NCBI RefSeq assembly: GCF_000622365.1
Contig: NZ_JASC01000014.1
Span: forward strand, 682,001-746,000
Origin: Sulfitobacter noctilucae
GTDB lineage: Bacteria; Pseudomonadota; Alphaproteobacteria; Rhodobacterales; Rhodobacteraceae
Length of the DNA stretch: 64,000 bases
Direction: 5' to 3'
Below are positions 53,453-62,559 of the stretch, piece after piece. Numbering within the stretch: position 1 is the stretch's first letter; every line of letters begins with the position of its first letter. The notes under the pieces are model-generated. The model was not told the DNA's origin. It ran no database searches and worked only from the letters and a program-made list of their open reading frames with translations. The position numbers and the translations under genes are program-made.

Positions 53453-53806
53453 TTAGCGGCGTTCACGGCGCTCTGGGCGCTCGTCACGTTTTTGCATCTG
53501 AACGGAAGGCAGCTCTTTGTGCTCGTCCATCTTGATGGTCAGAACGCGCATCACGTCGTCGTGCAAACGCATCAGACGTTCCATCTCCTGCACGGCTGTG
53601 GCCGGTGCATCGGAGCGCAGAAAGGCGTAGTGGCCCTTGCGGTTCTTGTTGATTTTGTAAGCCATCGTTTTAACGCCCCAATACTCGCTATCCACGAGTT
53701 TGCCGCCGTTGTCGGCGAGGACGGTGCCAAAATGTTCGATAAGGCCTTCAGCTTGCGTGTTGGACAGGTCCTGACGCGCAATCATAACATGCTCATACAG
53801 CGGCAT
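53453..53806 (-). CDS. rpsF: 30S ribosomal protein S6
   Basis: A 117-residue protein beginning MPLYEHVMIARQDLSNTQAE, with YWGVKTMAYKINKNRKGHYAF and a basic C-terminal RDERPERRERR tail. The start at 53804-53806 has GGAGATACC before it; the longer frame is not supported. First gene of rpsF-rpsR-rplI. Confidence 0.98.
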   Translation of the reverse strand: MPLYEHVMIARQDLSNTQAEGLIEHFGTVLADNGGKLVDSEYWGVKTMAYKINKNRKGHYAFLRSDAPATAVQEMERLMRLHDDVMRVLTIKMDEHKELPSVQMQKRDERPERRERR

Positions 53807-53921
53807 GGTATCTCCATTTATATCAAGGCGCATTTCATAGGCAGGGCATGATCCTTTGCGGCCCCACCACGAGAGACTGCGCGGTTCAACGTGTTTGCAA
53901 AGGAAGTGTCCATATACACGG

Positions 53922-53951
53922 TTATGCGGTCCGGGCAAGGCGCATTGTCAA
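53922..53951 (-). promoter_or_regulatory. Candidate promoter of rpsF-rpsR-rplI
   Basis: On the minus strand a perfect TTGACA (53946-53951) is followed after 18 bp by GCATAA (53922-53927). Transcription would start near 53915, giving a leader of about 110 bases before rpsF. S6:S18 is known to bind its own leader in other bacteria; whether this leader folds accordingly was not determined. Elsewhere in 53807-54112 I see no gene. Confidence 0.4.
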
Positions 53952-54112
53952 CGTGGCACGCTGGGAAAGCTGGCGGATCGGCCAGCGGCCTGTGATTACC
54001 ATGATATGGCCTGTCTCCCGTCACGCCGCCGCCCAGTTTTGGTCGTTTTTGTCGGTAAGGTCGTAATTAACGCAAAATGATGCAGAAAACTGCAAGTCGA
54101 GGGAACAAGACG

Positions 54113-54607
54113 ATGACCGCAACATCAGATTTCATGACAAACCCCGCGTTGACGGCTCTGCCCATTCGCATGGCTGATGGGGGCCGAATGATCATCCGGG
54201 GCAGTCAGCGGCTTTTGGGTGCTGCCCTTATCCTGTCAGCCTTTGGCCTTTGGCTCGCACCTGGTGCGGCATGGGAAAGCGATGTCATGCTGTTTAAGCT
54301 AATATTGTCAGTTACGGCTGTGATTGCAGGTGTTGCCATGATGCAAACCAGTGCCACGCCTCCCCCCCCGGAAATCGAGATTGATACGATCCGCCGCGAA
54401 GTGCGTCTGGTGCGGTATGTTCGCGGGCAATCGCCTGTTGTGCTGCAGTCTTCCGGCTTTGCCACGTTGGCGCAGGTTGAGCATGATGGCACGAACATCC
54501 GGCTATGGGACGCAGCCGGTGTATTTCTGGCCGAAGTGAACCTGAGTGACCGCGCCGCACGCAACAGCCTGCTGGCGGGGCTGCGTGATGCGGGCAAGCT
54601 GGACTGA
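54113..54607 (+). CDS. Conserved two-helix membrane protein
   Basis: A 164-residue protein. Two hydrophobic segments at about 34-52 and 57-77 are followed by a soluble part with EIEIDTIRREVRLVRYVRGQ and NIRLWDAAGVFLAEVNLSDR. It looks like an inner-membrane protein with a cytoplasmic or periplasmic beta domain; I do not know its function. ATG 54113 has GAGGGA upstream, better than the earlier ATG at 54077. A hairpin with T-run follows. Confidence 0.75.
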   Translation: MTATSDFMTNPALTALPIRMADGGRMIIRGSQRLLGAALILSAFGLWLAPGAAWESDVMLFKLILSVTAVIAGVAMMQTSATPPPPEIEIDTIRREVRLVRYVRGQSPVVLQSSGFATLAQVEHDGTNIRLWDAAGVFLAEVNLSDRAARNSLLAGLRDAGKLD

Positions 54608-54637
54608 GCTGTAGGCGACATACCTATTCTAATTCAG

Positions 54638-54672
54638 AACGCACCGGACCTCCTCAAGGCCAGTGCGTTTTT
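54638..54672 (+). terminator. Rho-independent terminator
   Basis: AACGCAC (54638-54644) pairs with GTGCGTT (54663-54669), followed by TTT; an imperfect upper stem (CCGG/GGCC region) may extend it. It lies 30 bp after the membrane-protein gene. Confidence 0.65.
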
Positions 54673-54786
54673 GCGTGCACATCGCGCTGTTCATAAATGC
54701 GCAGGCACTGTTGAGGGCTGCCGGATTGAATTGGTCCCGTGAAACCCCAATTAACCTAGTATCTTAGTTCAACAGGAGCCTTCTTC

Positions 54787-55356
54787 ATGAAATCACTGAT
54801 CCTCGCCACTGCCCTTGGGCTTGCTTCAACAGCAGCAATGGCCGCAGAGAAATACACACTGGATTCCAGCCACAGCCAGGTGGTCTTCAACTACAGCCAC
54901 CTCGGGTTCTCCACGACATACGGCATGTTCTCCGGCATTGAAGGTGAAATCATGTTTGACGAAGAAGCGCCCGAAGCGTCCAGCGTCAATGTATCCATGC
55001 CCGTGATGTCCATGTTCACCGGTTGGGAACAACGCGATGACCACTTCATGTCCGGCGATTTTTTCGGTGCCGAAGAGGGTGATATGGTGACTTTCACCTC
55101 CACCGGTATCGAGGTGACTGGCGAAGACACTGCGCTGATCACGGGCGATCTGACCATGAACGACACGACGAAGTCCGTGGTTCTGGACGCCAAGCTGAAC
55201 CAGAAAGGCGACCACCCGATGGCCGGCAAAGCCTGGATGGGGTTTGACGCGACCACAAACATCACACGGTCCGACTTTGGTGTGGGTGCCTTTGCCCCGG
55301 CAATCAGCGATGATGTGAATATCATGATCTCGGTCGAGGCGATGAAGGCTGAATAA
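54787..55356 (+). CDS. YceI-family periplasmic lipid-binding protein
   Basis: A 189-residue protein. A signal peptide (MKSLILATALGLASTAAMA) is followed by the YceI lipocalin-like barrel starting EKYTLDSSHSQVVFNYSHLGFS, with MNDTTKSVVLDAKLNQKGDH and WMGFDATTNITRSDFG. YceI proteins bind polyisoprenoid lipids. It is convergent with a gene encoding a cytochrome b561-YceI fusion, and a shared terminator lies between them. Confidence 0.93.
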   Translation: MKSLILATALGLASTAAMAAEKYTLDSSHSQVVFNYSHLGFSTTYGMFSGIEGEIMFDEEAPEASSVNVSMPVMSMFTGWEQRDDHFMSGDFFGAEEGDMVTFTSTGIEVTGEDTALITGDLTMNDTTKSVVLDAKLNQKGDHPMAGKAWMGFDATTNITRSDFGVGAFAPAISDDVNIMISVEAMKAE

Positions 55357-55385
55357 GCTGCTGCGCAACTTCCGAACAGACAAGG

Positions 55386-55418
55386 AAAAGCCCGCCATCG
55401 TCGATGGCGGGCTTTTTT
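55386..55418. terminator. Terminator between yceI and the b561-YceI gene
   Basis: AAAAGCCCGCCATCG / TCGATGGCGGGCTTTTTT: a long stem with T-run on the plus strand and A-run on the other side, so it can serve both convergent genes. Confidence 0.93.
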
Positions 55419-55441
55419 GTTTTAAGCGAGTGGTTTGTGGA

Positions 55442-56641
55442 TCAGTCTACTGATCTAGTCGCTTTCAACGCGATGTTTACCAACACATCAAAGGCAAGTG
55501 TCGCTTCTTCCGCAACGGTTGCGCCGATGCCGTAGTCCTGCCGGTTCAGGGTCAGGTCCGCCCGCATCTCAGCTTCGCCACCGTTCAGCGACAGGTTGAA
55601 GGGCAGGGTCAGAGGTTGGCTTTGATCCTTAATTGTCAGCGTCCCCACGGCTTCGTACCCATCCACGGCGCGCTTGATAATGCCGTCATAGGTCGCTGTC
55701 TCATAGGTGTCTGCGTCAAAGAAATCAGCACCAAGCGCCTGTTGGGTCACCGAGCCCAATTCAAGCGAGTTTATCGCGATGGTGGTTGTCACGGTGCCAA
55801 CGTCCGGCCCCGGCGCGTTTTCATCAAAGCTGATCGCAGAGGTCCAATTGGCGAAGCTGCCTGTTACCTCGTTGCCAAACTGTGTGACGGTGATGTTGAT
55901 GTTGCCTTCCTGTACGGTCCAGTCGGAGGAGACTTCTGCCAGATCCACTTGCTGGGTCTGTTTTTCTTGGCCCATTGAGCCGAATGTGCCGCCAAGCAAC
56001 AGGGCCACAGCCCAGATTGCCACGGCTGCGATCACCGGGGCTTTGCTTTTGTGTTCAGGCGGCAAAGGGCCGATAACAGGCTCGCCCGGTAGCATCCGGC
56101 GCAATGTGGCATCGCGGTCGACAAAATGGTGTTTGAGGGCACCTGCGATATGCAGCAAGAGCGAAGCTGCGAGCACTTTGGTGCCGACCTGATGTATAGC
56201 GCTAAAGACATGCTCCACCCCGGTGGATTTGGGCACCAGCGGCAGGTTCTGGCCAAGCGGCCACCAGATTGGCGCAAAGCCTGCAGCGGCGGCATGGGCG
56301 ATCCAGCCCGCCAGCGGCACGATGACCAAGGATGCGTAAAGCAGCCAATGCACGGTCTCGGCCAGAAAGCTTTCAAGCTTTTTGTCGCCGTTCAACAGAC
56401 CGGGCTTGGGTTGGCTCAGCGCCCATGCGATGCGCAGCACGGCCACGAAAAACATAGTTACGCCCAGCGTCTTGTGCAGCGAAAAGAACCACGCCTTGCG
56501 GGTGAGCTCTGCGTCTGTCTGATAGGGCAGATCATTGGCGTAAAGGCCCAAGGGGATCAGCGTCAGGATCAGCAAGGCCGTCAGCCAGTGAAAGGTTTTG
56601 GTCACGCCGCCATAGCGGATGTCGGTATTGGAAAAGGCCAT
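55442..56641 (-). CDS. Cytochrome b561-YceI domain fusion protein
   Basis: A 399-residue fusion. Residues 1-190 form a b561-type four-helix haem protein (FHWLTALLILTLIPLGLYAN, FSLHKTLGV, SAIHQVGTKVLAASLLLHIAGALKHHF); one more helix at about 206-224 leads to a YceI-type domain (about 232-399; DWTVQEGNINITVTQFGNEV, SFANWTSAISFD, LNRQDYGIGA). This would be a membrane-anchored lipid-binding domain attached to an electron carrier, perhaps for quinone or polyisoprenoid handling. It faces a free-standing YceI gene. Confidence 0.9.
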   Translation of the reverse strand: MAFSNTDIRYGGVTKTFHWLTALLILTLIPLGLYANDLPYQTDAELTRKAWFFSLHKTLGVTMFFVAVLRIAWALSQPKPGLLNGDKKLESFLAETVHWLLYASLVIVPLAGWIAHAAAAGFAPIWWPLGQNLPLVPKSTGVEHVFSAIHQVGTKVLAASLLLHIAGALKHHFVDRDATLRRMLPGEPVIGPLPPEHKSKAPVIAAVAIWAVALLLGGTFGSMGQEKQTQQVDLAEVSSDWTVQEGNINITVTQFGNEVTGSFANWTSAISFDENAPGPDVGTVTTTIAINSLELGSVTQQALGADFFDADTYETATYDGIIKRAVDGYEAVGTLTIKDQSQPLTLPFNLSLNGGEAEMRADLTLNRQDYGIGATVAEEATLAFDVLVNIALKATRSVD

Positions 56642-56785
56642 GATATGCTCCTGCGTTCGCGTGTTGCCTACTTATAGCGTTGTACGGCGTCGGCAATCTT
56701 CGTTTTGGCACAGAGGGTCTGCGCTCTTGTTCACCTTCGGGTCGCAGGCTAGACCAAGAGTAAGAACAAAGCAGGGAGGGCCAGT

Positions 56786-57718
56786 ATGAGCATCGCATTC
56801 GTATTTCCGGGACAGGGCGCACAAGCCATAGGAATGGGACAGGCCTTGGCCGAAGCCTATCCGGCGGCGCAGCAGGTGTTTGACGAAGTGGACGACGCGC
56901 TTGGTGAAAAGCTGTCGACATTGATCTGGACGGGCGAGATCGAAGCGCTGACGCTGACGGAAAACGCGCAGCCCGCGCTGATGGCCACGTCGATGGCCGC
57001 ACTTGCGGCGATGCAGGCCGAAGGTATCGGTCTGGACCGTGCCTCCTTTGTGGCGGGTCATTCGTTGGGCGAATATGCAGCGCTGTGCGCGGCGGGGGCA
57101 GTGTCGCTTGGTGATACCTCGCGGCTGTTGCGCATCCGGGGTCGGGCGATGCAGGCCGCTGTTCCGGTGGGACAGGGCGCAATGGCCGCTGTGTTGGGGT
57201 TGGACGCGGATGCTGTAGACCGTGTGGCGCAAGAGGCCGCCCAAGGCGATGTGTGTCAGTTGGCCAACGAAAACGATCCGACGCAGAATGTGATCTCAGG
57301 CAGTGCCGCAGCGGTCGAGCGGGCCATTGTGCTGGCCAAGGAAGCGGGGGCCAAGCGGGCCTTGCCATTGCCGGTTTCGGCGCCGTTCCACTGTGCATTG
57401 ATGCAGCCCGCCGCAGATGAGATGGCGCGTGCGCTGGAAGATGTGCAGTTCAATGATCCTTCCGTTCCGTTGGTGGCCAATGTGCTGGCTGATGCGGTCA
57501 GCGATGCCACAAGGATCAAGGCGCTTTTGGTCGAACAGGTCACAGGTCGCGTGCGCTGGCGCTCTTCGGTGGAATATATGGTCGCGCAGGGCGTGACCGA
57601 ATTCTGGGAGATCGGCGCAGGTAAAGCTCTGTCTGGTATGATCCGGCGCATTGCTAAAGAGACCACTTGTCGCGCGGTTGGCACGCCGGCAGATGTGGCG
57701 GCCTTGCAGGACGTTTGA
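56786..57718 (+). CDS. fabD: Malonyl-CoA:ACP transacylase
   Basis: A 310-residue enzyme with FVFPGQGAQAIGMGQ, catalytic Ser in AGHSLGEYAALCA, an Arg in LRIRGRAMQ, a His in SAPFHCALMQPA and the C-terminal EIGAGKALSGMIRRI. It loads malonyl groups onto ACP for fatty-acid synthesis. GGAGGG precedes the ATG. It is followed after 44 bp by fabG and then acpP. Confidence 0.97.
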   Translation: MSIAFVFPGQGAQAIGMGQALAEAYPAAQQVFDEVDDALGEKLSTLIWTGEIEALTLTENAQPALMATSMAALAAMQAEGIGLDRASFVAGHSLGEYAALCAAGAVSLGDTSRLLRIRGRAMQAAVPVGQGAMAAVLGLDADAVDRVAQEAAQGDVCQLANENDPTQNVISGSAAAVERAIVLAKEAGAKRALPLPVSAPFHCALMQPAADEMARALEDVQFNDPSVPLVANVLADAVSDATRIKALLVEQVTGRVRWRSSVEYMVAQGVTEFWEIGAGKALSGMIRRIAKETTCRAVGTPADVAALQDV

Positions 57719-57762
57719 ACGCCGCAGGATCGGCATGTATTGAGAATAAGAAGGAAATCGAG

Positions 57763-58500
57763 ATGTTTGATCTGACAGGGAAATCCGCACTGATCACTGG
57801 TGCGTCCGGCGGGATCGGGGCGGATATCGCTCGCGCTTTGCACGCCCAGGGGGCGACCGTAGGGCTTTCGGGCACGCGCACCGAGCCGCTTGAGGCGTTG
57901 CAATCGGAATTGGGCGACCGCGCTCATGTGCTGCCCTGCAACCTGAGTGACATGACGGCGGTCGACGCGCTGCCGAAACAGGCCATTGAAGCGATGGGCG
58001 CAGTGGACATTCTGGTCAACAACGCCGGTATCACACGCGACAATCTGTTTATGCGGATGTCGGACGAGGAATGGCAGTCGGTGCTGGATGTGAACCTGAC
58101 GTCCACCTTCAAACTGTGCAAAGGCGTCATGCGCGGCATGATGAAAGCGCGGTGGGGCCGGATCGTGAATATTTCCAGCATCGTGGGGGCCACCGGCAAC
58201 CCCGGTCAGGCAAATTACGCAGCATCGAAGGCAGGGATGATCGGCATGTCGAAATCGCTTGCTTACGAAGTGGCGAGCCGGGGCATTACTGTGAACGCTG
58301 TGGCGCCGGGCTTTATTGCGACGGCCATGACAGACAAGCTGACGGATGAACAAAAGTCTGGAATCATGGGACAAATTCCGGCGGGACGCATGGGCGAGCC
58401 GTCCGAGATTGCGGGCGCCGTGGTATACCTTGCGAGTTCCGAGGCGGCCTATGTGACCGGCGCGACCTTGCACGTCAACGGTGGTATGTCCATGTTGTAG
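57763..58500 (+). CDS. fabG: 3-oxoacyl-[ACP] reductase
   Basis: A 245-residue SDR. TGASGGIGADIARALHAQGA is the NADPH site, NNAGITRDNLFMRM and catalytic Ser...Tyr-x3-Lys (NISSIVG, ANYAASKAGMIGMSKS) are present, and the end reads VTGATLHVNGGMSML as in FabG. The ATG at 57763 follows AAGGAAATCGAG. The gene sits in the usual fabD-fabG-acpP order. Confidence 0.97.
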   Translation: MFDLTGKSALITGASGGIGADIARALHAQGATVGLSGTRTEPLEALQSELGDRAHVLPCNLSDMTAVDALPKQAIEAMGAVDILVNNAGITRDNLFMRMSDEEWQSVLDVNLTSTFKLCKGVMRGMMKARWGRIVNISSIVGATGNPGQANYAASKAGMIGMSKSLAYEVASRGITVNAVAPGFIATAMTDKLTDEQKSGIMGQIPAGRMGEPSEIAGAVVYLASSEAAYVTGATLHVNGGMSML

Positions 58501-58657
58501 TGCGGATCGCTAACCCGTTTGCGCAGGGGCTGTCCTGTGCTAAAGGACATGCAGATTCGTAATCTGGGGTGCTTGATTGCATCCTTTCCCTGTGCAAACA
58601 GGGGCAGAGCCGCCCCACACCGGGGCATCCTCCAACCGCCCCTGGGGCGCGCGGATA

Positions 58658-58663
58658 TATAAT
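58658..58663 (+). promoter_or_regulatory. TATAAT -10 element before acpP
   Basis: A perfect TATAAT occurs 33 bp before the acpP start, with a start point expected near 58670. The bases 17 bp upstream (ACCGCC) do not resemble a -35 hexamer. The GC-rich stretch at about 58590-58650 contains GGGGCAGAGCCGCCCC-like inverted sequence. acpP usually has its own strong promoter. Confidence 0.35.
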
Positions 58664-58695
58664 GGGGCAAGTGCCCTGAAGAGTGAGGACTTAAT

Positions 58696-58929
58696 ATGAG
58701 CGACGTCGCAGAACGCGTGAAGAAGATCGTTGTGGAACACCTCGGTGTGGAAGAAGACAAAGTGACCGAGAATGCGTCGTTCATCGACGATCTGGGCGCA
58801 GACAGCCTCGACACAGTCGAGCTGGTCATGGCTTTTGAGGAAGAATTCGGTATCGAGATTCCCGATGACGCCGCCGAGAACATCCAGACCTTCGGTGATG
58901 CTGTAAAGTTCATCAAAGAAGCCTCCTGA
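58696..58929 (+). CDS. acpP: Acyl carrier protein
   Basis: A 77-residue acidic ACP. The phosphopantetheine site is Ser in [20 protein letters not shown]. It carries fatty-acyl chains for the Fab enzymes on either side. It has a GAGGAC ribosome site and a very strong terminator behind it, so it is likely made from a short abundant mRNA. Confidence 0.98.
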   Translation: MSDVAERVKKIVVEHLGVEEDKVTENASFIDDLGADSLDTVELVMAFEEEFGIEIPDDAAENIQTFGDAVKFIKEAS

Positions 58930-58967
58930 TCCGGCAGGGCCTTGGCCCTTCGGCGAGAACCATCCTG

Positions 58968-59002
58968 AAACGGCGTCATTCCAAGCGGAATGACGCCGTT
59001 TT
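58968..59002 (+). terminator. Rho-independent terminator of acpP
   Basis: A 15 bp perfect stem AAACGGCGTCATTCC / GGAATGACGCCGTTT with loop AAGC and following T. Confidence 0.95.
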
Positions 59003-59091
59003 GATTCCGGTGATTTTTGCGGGGCTTGCGAAAGGCCTCGCGGATTCGCAATTTGGCGCTCATCCCCCGACCGTGTGAAGGCCCTGCTTTA

Positions 59092-59625
59092 ATGTCCCGT
59101 ACGATTCCGACCATCAACACTGCCCGTCTGACGCTGCGCGCCATGCGGGCAGAGGATTTTACGCGCTTTGCGACGATCTGGGCTATGCCAGAGGTGGTGA
59201 CGCATATTTCCGGCAAACCGCGCAGCAAGGCGCAGTCCTGGGACGCGTTTCTGCGCAATGCGGGGCATTGGCAGATCAGCGGGTTTGGCCAGTGGGCCAT
59301 TCAGCCCCGTGGTGCCGCCGAAATGGAGGGGCAGTGCGGCTTTTTCTTTGGCTCGCGGAAGTTGGGCGCAGATTTTGATCCCTATCCCGAGGCGGGGTGG
59401 TTGCTGGCGTCCGATGCGCAGGGCAAGGGATTGGGGTTGGAAGCGGTGCAGGCGGCCCACGACTGGTTTGACCGGGTGATCGCGGGCCGGACTGTTTGCA
59501 TGATTGCGCCGGAAAACACCGGGTCTCTTAGGATCGCCGAGGCTGTGGGCTATCAATCCCTGCGGCAAGCCCAGATCGACGGTGAGACGGTTGATCTGAT
59601 GACCCGCAAGGGGCCACCGGTCTGA
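59092..59625 (+). CDS. GNAT-family N-acetyltransferase (RimJ-like)
   Basis: A 177-residue acetyltransferase. INTARLTLRAMRAEDFTRFA at the N-terminus is typical of RimJ/RimL-type enzymes, motif A is AGWLLASDAQGKGLGLEAVQAAHDW, and motif B is ENTGSLRIAEAVGYQ. The acceptor (protein N-terminus or small amine) is unknown. It interrupts the fab gene series between acpP and fabF. ATG 59092 was chosen to begin the conserved part. Confidence 0.9.
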   Translation: MSRTIPTINTARLTLRAMRAEDFTRFATIWAMPEVVTHISGKPRSKAQSWDAFLRNAGHWQISGFGQWAIQPRGAAEMEGQCGFFFGSRKLGADFDPYPEAGWLLASDAQGKGLGLEAVQAAHDWFDRVIAGRTVCMIAPENTGSLRIAEAVGYQSLRQAQIDGETVDLMTRKGPPV

Positions 59626-59873
59626 CGGTTTGCAGGAATGGTCGTTCCTACACCCTTTGTTTGCTGCAAATCCTTCGGGCGGGACAGCGGGGAGTTGCTG
59701 GCAACAACACGAGAAACGCCGACAAAGAATGCCGCAAGCAGGCATTTGTGTAATCCGGTCAAACCGGAGCGCTTGCCAAGTGGCTTGGTTCCGCCCCTCG
59801 GAGTGCTCTGCCCCTTGAACCCGGCACCCGCAGCGCGGTATAGCCTTGATAAAGCGACAAAAGGGGCATTCGG

Positions 59874-61130
59874 ATGCGCAGAGTAGTGGTGACAGGTTTG
59901 GGTTTGGTGACGCCATTGGCTGATGGTGTCGAGAAAAGCTGGAGCCGTATTCTGGACGGTCAGTCCGGCGCAGGACCAATTACAGGGTTCGATCCCAGTG
60001 CGCTGATCACGCAGTACGCCTGCGAAGTGCCATTGGGGGACGGTAGCGATGGCACGTTCAACGCCGACACCTACATGGCTCCGAAAGAACAGCGCAAGGT
60101 CGATACTTTCATCATGTTCGGTTTGGCCGCTGCCCAGCAGGCGGTGGAGGATGCAGGGTGGATGCCGGAAGACACCGAGAGCCTTGAGCGCACTGGTGTG
60201 CTGATCGGTTCAGGCATAGGCGGGCTGAATTCCATCGCCAACACTGCCATCATGATGAAAGAAAAAGGGCCGCGCCGTGTCAGCCCATTCTTTGTCCCCG
60301 GTGCATTGATCAACCTGATCTCGGGCCAAGTGTCGATCCGTTATGGATTTAAAGGGCCGAACCATTCGGTGGTAACGGCCTGTTCGACGGGTGCGCACGC
60401 GATTGGTGATGCCTCGCGGCTTATTATGCACGGTGATGCCGACGTGATGATCGCGGGCGGGGCAGAGGCCGCGATTTGCGAGATTGGCATTGCTGGCTTC
60501 AACGCCTGTAAAGCGCTGAGCACCAAGCGTGGGGATGATCCGCAAAAGGCTAGCCGACCCTATGATGCGGACCGCGATGGGTTTGTCATGGGCGAAGGTG
60601 CCGGTATTGTGGTGCTTGAAGAATACGAGCACGCCAAGGCACGCGGTGCCAAGATCTATGCCGAGGTTCTGGGCTATGGTTTGTCGGGGGATGCATATCA
60701 CATCACTGCACCTTCCGAGACCGGTGAAGGGGCAGAGCGTTCCATGCGCAACGCCTTGCGGAACGCGGGCAAAGAGCCCAAAGACATCGATTACATCAAC
60801 GCGCATGGCACCTCGACCATGGCTGACACCATTGAATTGGGCGCAGTAGAGCGGATGATGGGCGACGATGCGGGTAAGGTTACCATGTCATCGACAAAAT
60901 CCGCCACGGGTCACCTTCTGGGGGCCGCAGGCGCGATCGAGGCGATATTCTCGATCCTTGCAATCCGCGATCAGGTGGCACCGCCCACGATCAACCTGGA
61001 CAACCCAGCTGTGGAAACAGTTATTGATCTGGCCCCGAACAAGGCCGTTAAACGCGAGATCAATGTGGCGCTGTCCAATTCATTCGGGTTCGGTGGCACC
61101 AACGCCAGCGTCTTGTTCGGAAAGGTCTGA
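59874..61130 (+). CDS. fabF: 3-oxoacyl-[ACP] synthase II
   Basis: A 418-residue condensing enzyme. The nucleophile Cys is in VVTACSTGAHAIGDAS, with His in NAHGTSTMADT and the second His in KSATGHLLGAAGAIEA; the end SFGFGGTNASVLF is standard. It elongates acyl-ACP in fatty-acid synthesis. AAAAGGGGC precedes the ATG. It is followed after three bases by mltG, so both are probably cotranscribed. The preceding 248 bp (59626-59873) contain no gene that I can support. Confidence 0.97.
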   Translation: MRRVVVTGLGLVTPLADGVEKSWSRILDGQSGAGPITGFDPSALITQYACEVPLGDGSDGTFNADTYMAPKEQRKVDTFIMFGLAAAQQAVEDAGWMPEDTESLERTGVLIGSGIGGLNSIANTAIMMKEKGPRRVSPFFVPGALINLISGQVSIRYGFKGPNHSVVTACSTGAHAIGDASRLIMHGDADVMIAGGAEAAICEIGIAGFNACKALSTKRGDDPQKASRPYDADRDGFVMGEGAGIVVLEEYEHAKARGAKIYAEVLGYGLSGDAYHITAPSETGEGAERSMRNALRNAGKEPKDIDYINAHGTSTMADTIELGAVERMMGDDAGKVTMSSTKSATGHLLGAAGAIEAIFSILAIRDQVAPPTINLDNPAVETVIDLAPNKAVKREINVALSNSFGFGGTNASVLFGKV

Positions 61131-61133
61131 GCC

Positions 61134-62321
61134 ATGTGGCGCAACATCGCGTCGAATGCGATCAGTTTTCTGGTCGTTGCGTTGTTCATGGTGGGCGGCG
61201 TGATCATTTGGGGTCGGTCTGAGTATACCTCTGCCGGGCCGTTGGATCAGGCCATTTGTTTGCAGGTGAAGCCTGGATCGACCATGCGCCGCGTGTCGGG
61301 TGATCTGGCTGAGCAGGGGGCCGTTAGCTCGGCCGCAATTTTTCGCATGGGTGCAGATTATGAGGAAAAGACCAGCCTGTTGAAGGCGGGTAGTTTTCTG
61401 GTCGAGCCGGGCAGTTCTATGTCGCAGATCGTCGAGACGGTGACCAAGGGCGGCGCGAGCACTTGTGGCACCGAGGTTGTCTACCGGATCGGTGTGAACC
61501 GCGTGTCAGTACAGGTGCGTGAGCTTGACCCAGCGACAGGGCGCTTTGTTGAGCGGGCGGAGTTCAATCCGCAGGCTGATGAGGCGCCGGAAGTCTATAC
61601 ACAGACCTTAGCACAGGCAGACACGCGTTTTCGAATTGCATTGGCCGAGGGTGTGACCAGCTGGCAGATCATTGATGCGATGAAGTCGATGGATCTGCTG
61701 GAAGGAGAAGCCGGTGAGGTGCCCGCAGAAGGCACGCTTGCGCCTGACAGCTATGAAGTGCGACCCGGCGATGACCGCGCCGCTGTGATCGCGCGGATGC
61801 TGGCAGCACAGGAAGCGCGTTTGGCCGAAGCCTGGGAAGCGCGTGATCCGGATCTGCCCATCGCCAGCCCTGAGGAATTGCTGACGCTAGCCTCGATCAT
61901 CGAGAAGGAAACCGGCGTTGCGGAAGAGCGGCGTCAGGTGTCCAGCGTTTTTGTGAACCGCTTGAACCAAGGCATGCGATTGCAGACAGACCCGACAGTG
62001 ATCTACGGGATCACTCGAGGCGAGGGTGTGCTGGGCCGCGGGCTGCGGCGGTCTGAGCTCCGGGCCGAGACGCCCTGGAATACCTATGTCATTGATGGTC
62101 TACCACCCACACCCATTGCCAACCCCGGACGTGCCAGCCTGATGGCAGCAGCACAGCCGGACGAGAGCGAATACATCTTTTTCGTTGCGGACGGCACAGG
62201 CGGCCACGCTTTTGCGGTGACCCTTGCAGAGCATAACGCCAATGTGGCGCGCTGGCGGCAGATCGAAGCGGAGCGTGGCGCCGCAGCTGCAGGAAATGCA
62301 TCTACCGGCGGCACGGATTGA
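61134..62321 (+). CDS. mltG: Endolytic murein transglycosylase
   Basis: A 395-residue YceG/MltG protein. One N-terminal transmembrane helix (about 8-27) anchors it, then LysM-like parts and the catalytic region with Glu in LASIIEKETGVAEERRQV, SVFVNRLNQGMRLQTDPTVIYG and PWNTYVIDGLPPTPIANPG. It terminates nascent glycan chains in the periplasm. It ends with an Ala/Gly-rich tail. It is just downstream of fabF and upstream of the GTA genes. Confidence 0.97.
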   Translation: MWRNIASNAISFLVVALFMVGGVIIWGRSEYTSAGPLDQAICLQVKPGSTMRRVSGDLAEQGAVSSAAIFRMGADYEEKTSLLKAGSFLVEPGSSMSQIVETVTKGGASTCGTEVVYRIGVNRVSVQVRELDPATGRFVERAEFNPQADEAPEVYTQTLAQADTRFRIALAEGVTSWQIIDAMKSMDLLEGEAGEVPAEGTLAPDSYEVRPGDDRAAVIARMLAAQEARLAEAWEARDPDLPIASPEELLTLASIIEKETGVAEERRQVSSVFVNRLNQGMRLQTDPTVIYGITRGEGVLGRGLRRSELRAETPWNTYVIDGLPPTPIANPGRASLMAAAQPDESEYIFFVADGTGGHAFAVTLAEHNANVARWRQIEAERGAAAAGNASTGGTD

Positions 62322-62433
62322 CACCCGTCACATGATGCCCTCCTGTCCCCGCGGGGACGGGGTGGCACCCTTATTTACCTTTGATTTGTGAATGATCGCA
62401 CGGTCCTACAGGGTTTTGTTAACTCTCTTTTTC

Positions 62434-62462
62434 TTGACTTTGCGCACGGTCTAACGTATAGA
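62434..62462 (+). promoter_or_regulatory. Sigma70-type promoter before the GTA genes
   Basis: TTGACT (62434-62439) and TATAGA (62457-62462) with exactly 17 bp between them. Transcription would start near 62469, giving a leader of about 97 bases to gp1. It is the best promoter-like sequence seen in the window. Confidence 0.6.
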
Positions 62463-62469
62463 TTTTGAC

Positions 62470-62559
62470 ATGCTAGAGGACATGGGCGAGCGGCTTTGGG
62501 ACATTCCCGAAAGTCGTTTTTTTGTGTCTGTTCGGTTGGGGACCATACAAGAGGTATGA
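62470..62559 (+). CDS. Possible 29-codon leader ORF before GTA gp1
   Basis: An ATG at 62470, practically at the predicted transcription start, opens 29 codons (MLEDMGERLWDIPESRFF, then VSVRLGTIQEV) ending TGA six bases before the gp1 ATG. It runs across the leader hairpin and U-tract. There is no ribosome site, so it would be translated as a leaderless message if at all. Could be chance; included because of its position. Confidence 0.2.
   Translation: MLEDMGERLWDIPESRFFVSVRLGTIQEV
62491..62523 (+). terminator. Hairpin plus T-run in the GTA leader, candidate attenuator
   Basis: CGGCTTTGGGA / TCCCGAAAGTCG can pair with a CAT loop and one bulge or mismatch, followed by seven T (62517-62523). 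It lies between the promoter and gp1, so if transcription starts near 62469 it would terminate before the GTA genes unless prevented. Confidence 0.45.
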
